Source: Bin87 sp965116565
GTDB taxonomy: Bacteria; Chloroflexota; Dehalococcoidia; Lucifugimonadales; UBA3495
Direction: 5' to 3'
Assembly: GCA_965116565.1 (NCBI GenBank)
Contig: OZ220699.1
Coordinates: forward strand, 2,728,001-2,792,000
Length of the DNA: 64,000 nucleotides
Shown here: positions 61,057 through 64,000 of the stretch, in pieces
Numbering within the stretch: the stretch's first letter is position 1
Layout: every line of letters starts with the position of its first letter
Made by a program: the position numbers and the translations under genes
The notes under the pieces: generated by a model
What the model was told of the DNA's origin: nothing
Database searches by the model: none
The model's input: the letters and a program-made list of their open reading frames with translations, nothing else

Positions 61057-62391
61057 ATGACACAACCGAGAGACATCCCGTTCGACAAACGGGTCAGTGA
61101 TTTGGAACCCGAGGATTTGGAAGGGCTCACGCAAGTTCACGAAGGTTGGTATGTGGAGTACAAAGAGCAACCGATATCACTTCGCAATATGGCCAAAAGT
61201 CTGTCGGCTTTTGCAAATCAATATGGAGGATGGTTATTCCTAGGTGTTTCAGAAAACCCATCCGCCAACACAGCCGGGGGTTTCCCGGGAGTCCCGTCCT
61301 CGTCTGTATCCCGTGAATTGGAAATGATCAGAAACGCCTCCAAAGATTTGTTGCGTCCATCCGTGTTTTTTGACTACAAAGTGATAGATGGACCAGTCCA
61401 ACTGATAGGTTTGCCGCTTGATCAGTCCGTGATCGCGGTATACATTCCGCAAGGCCCAGATACTCCTTACGTACACAACGATGGCCGTATTTATCGAAGA
61501 ATCGCTGATTCATCTGACCCTGTCCCCATTACTGACAGGGCAGAGCTTGACTTGCTATCCCAACGGCGAGAAGAGGCATTAGCACGACTAGACCGAAGGG
61601 TGCAACGATCTCCTATCACATCTCAGGCAGAAGAAAATATGCCGTACTTGCAAATGCACATCTTTTCCGACCCGTACGAAATCTTGGGCCACCGATATCA
61701 AGGCGACTTTCAACAATTTGCCCACGCGATGAAGGAACCCATGTTGCCATTCGACAACTTATTCTTCTCCCATGAAGGATACGTCGCACGCCAAGTTGGC
61801 AACAACGACGCTTATTTGAGAACGTTTACGTGGGAATTCTCCAGACATTGTCATTCCTTAGTAAGTGTTCCAATCAACGTCTATGATGTCCGTTCATTTC
61901 GTACGGGAAAGCTGGGTTCGTCAACGGCGGAACATTTCCTAAGGCTGGTTGGTCAGAGCGGGATCGAGCCGGTCAGGGTTCTGGATCTCACCCGCATGTT
62001 AGAACTCGTCTGGGCAGTTTCACTCCGTCACAGACGATTGGCCGATCAATCGGGTATTAGCGGCCCCTTCTACGTGAAATGTATTTTGGAAAACGTATGG
62101 CGGACCATTCCGTTCGTGAACACGGGTGATTACATCAATCACATAAATGAATTCGGCCTCCCGCTGGTCCAGGACTCGTCGGTTTTCGTTCCCGAAGGCC
62201 GAACGTTAGACAGTTTCATAAGGTTGGATGAGTATGCGGATGAAATTAAAGAAGACTGGCCTATGGCCGAAAATCCGATTTCCAGTATCGATACGGCACT
62301 AATCGCCAATCGGATATTACCGGCTTTCGGCGTTTCCATCGAATTGGCCCTAAACGCCCGACATCGCCGGGGTGAGGAATTTACGCCATAA
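61057..62391 (+). CDS. AlbA_2/Schlafen-type DNA-binding domain protein
   Basis: A 444-residue protein. Residues about 30-70 match the AlbA_2 (Schlafen AlbA-like) domain: Glu34-x-Lys36, then AKSLSAFANQYGGWLFLGVSE. The next segment YKVIDGPVQLIGLPLDQSVIAVYIPQGPDTPYVHNDGRIYRRIADSS is the second part of the domain. The C-terminal ~270 residues are not recognised, with no ATPase motif seen. The coding sequence has clearly lower GC than its neighbours. It sits beside a large serine recombinase at the window edge, so it looks acquired, perhaps a regulatory or defence cargo gene. Confidence 0.8.
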   Translation: MTQPRDIPFDKRVSDLEPEDLEGLTQVHEGWYVEYKEQPISLRNMAKSLSAFANQYGGWLFLGVSENPSANTAGGFPGVPSSSVSRELEMIRNASKDLLRPSVFFDYKVIDGPVQLIGLPLDQSVIAVYIPQGPDTPYVHNDGRIYRRIADSSDPVPITDRAELDLLSQRREEALARLDRRVQRSPITSQAEENMPYLQMHIFSDPYEILGHRYQGDFQQFAHAMKEPMLPFDNLFFSHEGYVARQVGNNDAYLRTFTWEFSRHCHSLVSVPINVYDVRSFRTGKLGSSTAEHFLRLVGQSGIEPVRVLDLTRMLELVWAVSLRHRRLADQSGISGPFYVKCILENVWRTIPFVNTGDYINHINEFGLPLVQDSSVFVPEGRTLDSFIRLDEYADEIKEDWPMAENPISSIDTALIANRILPAFGVSIELALNARHRRGEEFTP

Positions 62392-62578
62392 ACAGTACCT
62401 GATGCAGACGATTCCTACACCCTTTGTTGCCGCCTAACGATGGGCGAAAGCTGCCGTGCGCCAATCTTTGCCGGCGGCCGTCCGACTCAATTTCGCGGTG
62501 AGGTAGCGAACGGTCGTACAGGCGCGCAATTGGCCCGATGGAGGAAAGACATAGGGGAGACTCCGGAGCCACCTCCGT

Positions 62579-64000
62579 CTACCCCTCCACCTCCGCCAAA
62601 AACCCCAGCACCCGCTCCACGTACTTCTCCGGTTCCTCGCTGTGGGGCTTCACCTCGGCCCAGCGGCAGTTGGGCACTAGCTGTCCCAAAGGATAACTTT
62701 TGGAGCCCCCGTTGCCGGAAAGCTGGATTCCCTGAGTATTGGGCGGGTCGGGCGCATCGCTGGGGAGGGGAATGGTCCAATGGATGGTCCCGTCGGTCTT
62801 GTTGTGGACCACTACTTTTTCTATGAAGCATTCCAGAAGTAGGCCGACCATGCGTGGGTCTTCTGATTCCAGATAGGTCCGCAGGTCCAACGCGTTCTTT
62901 ACGATGCGGTCAGGGTCGTTCAGGAACAGCAGATGGTCGCCCATAATCGCTTCGAGTTCTTTGCTTTGGGCTTCCAGCTGCTCCAGCTCGGCTTCCCGTT
63001 GGTTGAGCTGCCTGTACAAGGTCGGGCTAACGACATCTTCCTCAGGGTCCTCAATGGCTTTCACCAGGTTTTTGATCTGGCGCCGAGTGCGAGATTGGGC
63101 TTGTTGTAGCTGTTCACTTTTGTTCTGTTGCTCCGACAGGAACGATGCGTTTTCTTCGGCAACGACGGCGATTTGCCGGTCGAGGGTCTCGCGGGTGAGG
63201 ACCTTCTCAAGGAGTTCGCTCATGACGGCTCGGAGCACATCTTCGAACGGCACGTTCTCGGAAGCGCAGGTCTTTACGCCCCGATTTTTCTTCCTGGAGC
63301 AGATCAAGTACCTGATGCCGTCGTCGCGCCGCTGAGCGTGTATGGATGCGTTACAAAGTCCACAGACTGTTTTTCCAACGAGCGGGTTAGGGCTGTTGCT
63401 GCTTCTCGGGCCCGACTGGGCCGTTCTCCTCTCGTCTATGTAACCTTGGACGGTGTCCCATTCTTTCGGTTTCACCATTGCCTTATGGGCGTTCTCGCAT
63501 CTCGCCACAGGCACTCCGTTTGGGATGAGCTCGCTCTTTTGCTTTTCGCCCCAGCTGGTTTCTCCCTTGTAGGCCACCTTGCTGTAAAAGCTCCGGACCG
63601 ACCGGTCAGTCCATTCGTTTCCATCCGGGTCGGTAATGCCCAGGCTGTTGTTGTACTCGGCAACCTGCCTGGGCGTGTGCTTGTCCAGGCCCATCTCCCA
63701 CATCTTCACGGCCTCGTCCCAGTGCTCGGGGTCCGGCTCGAGTTTCGAGTGTTCCTTGCCTCCGACGGTCACTTTGTACTTCCGGTATCCAAATGGAGCC
63801 TTTCTCCCCAGGTAATAACCCTTCCTCGCGGCCTCGTACTGCGTGTCGCGGGTCTTCCTCGCACTCTGGCGGGGCATTATGGCGTTGAAGAGTACGTTGA
63901 ATCCCCAGATGATCTCGGAGGCTTCGTTACCGGGTATGTACTGGCCCAGCGTGACGGAGTGGATCTCGATGCCGGCGGCGGTCAGCTTTCCAATGTAGTG
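62579..64000 (-). CDS. Large serine recombinase, N-terminus cut by window edge
   Basis: The frame is open from the window end, so the protein is partial. The visible part begins HYIGKLTAAGIEIHSVTLG, then EASEIIWGFNVLFNAI, the end of the resolvase catalytic domain and its long helix. The recombinase domain follows (GYYLGRKAPFGYRKYKV...EMGLDKHTPRQVAEYNN), then the zinc ribbon (VGKTVCGLCNASIHAQ with a downstream CSRKKNRGVKTC) and a long coiled coil (AEENASFLSEQQNKSEQLQQ to about LEAQSKELEAI). This is the phage/transposon integrase layout. The nucleophilic Ser is outside the window. Confidence 0.93.
   Translation of the reverse strand, partial: HYIGKLTAAGIEIHSVTLGQYIPGNEASEIIWGFNVLFNAIMPRQSARKTRDTQYEAARKGYYLGRKAPFGYRKYKVTVGGKEHSKLEPDPEHWDEAVKMWEMGLDKHTPRQVAEYNNSLGITDPDGNEWTDRSVRSFYSKVAYKGETSWGEKQKSELIPNGVPVARCENAHKAMVKPKEWDTVQGYIDERRTAQSGPRSSNSPNPLVGKTVCGLCNASIHAQRRDDGIRYLICSRKKNRGVKTCASENVPFEDVLRAVMSELLEKVLTRETLDRQIAVVAEENASFLSEQQNKSEQLQQAQSRTRRQIKNLVKAIEDPEEDVVSPTLYRQLNQREAELEQLEAQSKELEAIMGDHLLFLNDPDRIVKNALDLRTYLESEDPRMVGLLLECFIEKVVVHNKTDGTIHWTIPLPSDAPDPPNTQGIQLSGNGGSKSYPLGQLVPNCRWAEVKPHSEEPEKYVERVLGFLAEVEG

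Overview
This is a GC-rich chromosomal window carrying mostly single genes and short operons of catabolic enzymes. The gene set is rich in class III (CaiB/BaiF) CoA-transferases, luciferase-like flavin oxidoreductases, thiolase-like/DUF35 pairs, a Rieske oxygenase, VOC proteins, short-chain dehydrogenases (SDRs), an amidase with a GatC/AtzG-like partner, an Lhr helicase and decayed PPC-type surface-protein repeats. That mix resembles uncultured Chloroflexota of the SAR202/Dehalococcoidia type. The taxonomic call is inference from gene content; no rRNA or other decisive marker is present.

Layout. 0-0.5 kb: a transposase remnant and tRNA-Gly(TCC). 0.6-5.5 kb: deoxyribosyltransferase-like, nitronate-monooxygenase-like, ABC-F and CoA-transferase genes. 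5.6-7.0 kb: a small repeat-associated protein and a repeat-dense spacer. 7.0-12.5 kb: GatC/AtzG-like gene plus amidase, aldo/keto reductase, GMC oxidoreductase, Gfo/Idh/MocA oxidoreductase. 12.9-20.7 kb: a small membrane protein, an SDR, an MFS transporter, a PPOX flavoprotein, a MetE-C-like protein, an FAD oxidase and an SLC13 permease. 20.9-26.8 kb: a luciferase-like oxidoreductase, an HpaB-like monooxygenase, a VOC protein and an orphan peptide-type binding lipoprotein. 26.9-30.9 kb: a gene graveyard holding a transposase fragment, a multiply broken PPC-repeat protein and a frameshifted tyrosine integrase, with an intact MarR gene in the middle. 30.9-38 kb: Lhr helicase, MBL hydrolase, MidA-like methyltransferase. 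38-43 kb: thiolase-like, DUF35, HAD and a double CoA-transferase on the minus strand. 43-44 kb: repeats and a frameshifted second copy of the small repeat-associated gene. 44-50 kb: luciferase-like oxidoreductase, VOC, alpha/beta hydrolase, MBL, aminotransferase. 50-61 kb: LVIVD protein, cupin, a second double CoA-transferase/thiolase-like/DUF35 operon, a Rieske dioxygenase operon with its SDR, and an M24-fold protein with an altered metal site. 61-64 kb: a lower-GC AlbA_2/Schlafen-type gene and a large serine recombinase cut by the window edge.

The most notable theme is the pair of related modules at 38.1-42.9 kb and 52.0-56.2 kb. Each joins a fused, two-domain CaiB/BaiF protein to a thiolase-like protein without an evident nucleophilic Cys and to a zinc-ribbon/OB-fold (DUF35) protein. 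In both fused proteins the N-terminal half lacks the catalytic Asp (Ser161 or Cys161) and the C-terminal half keeps it (Asp584 or Asp575). A plausible reading is CoA activation of an organic acid followed by retro-aldol or thiolytic cleavage; the substrates cannot be read from the sequence.
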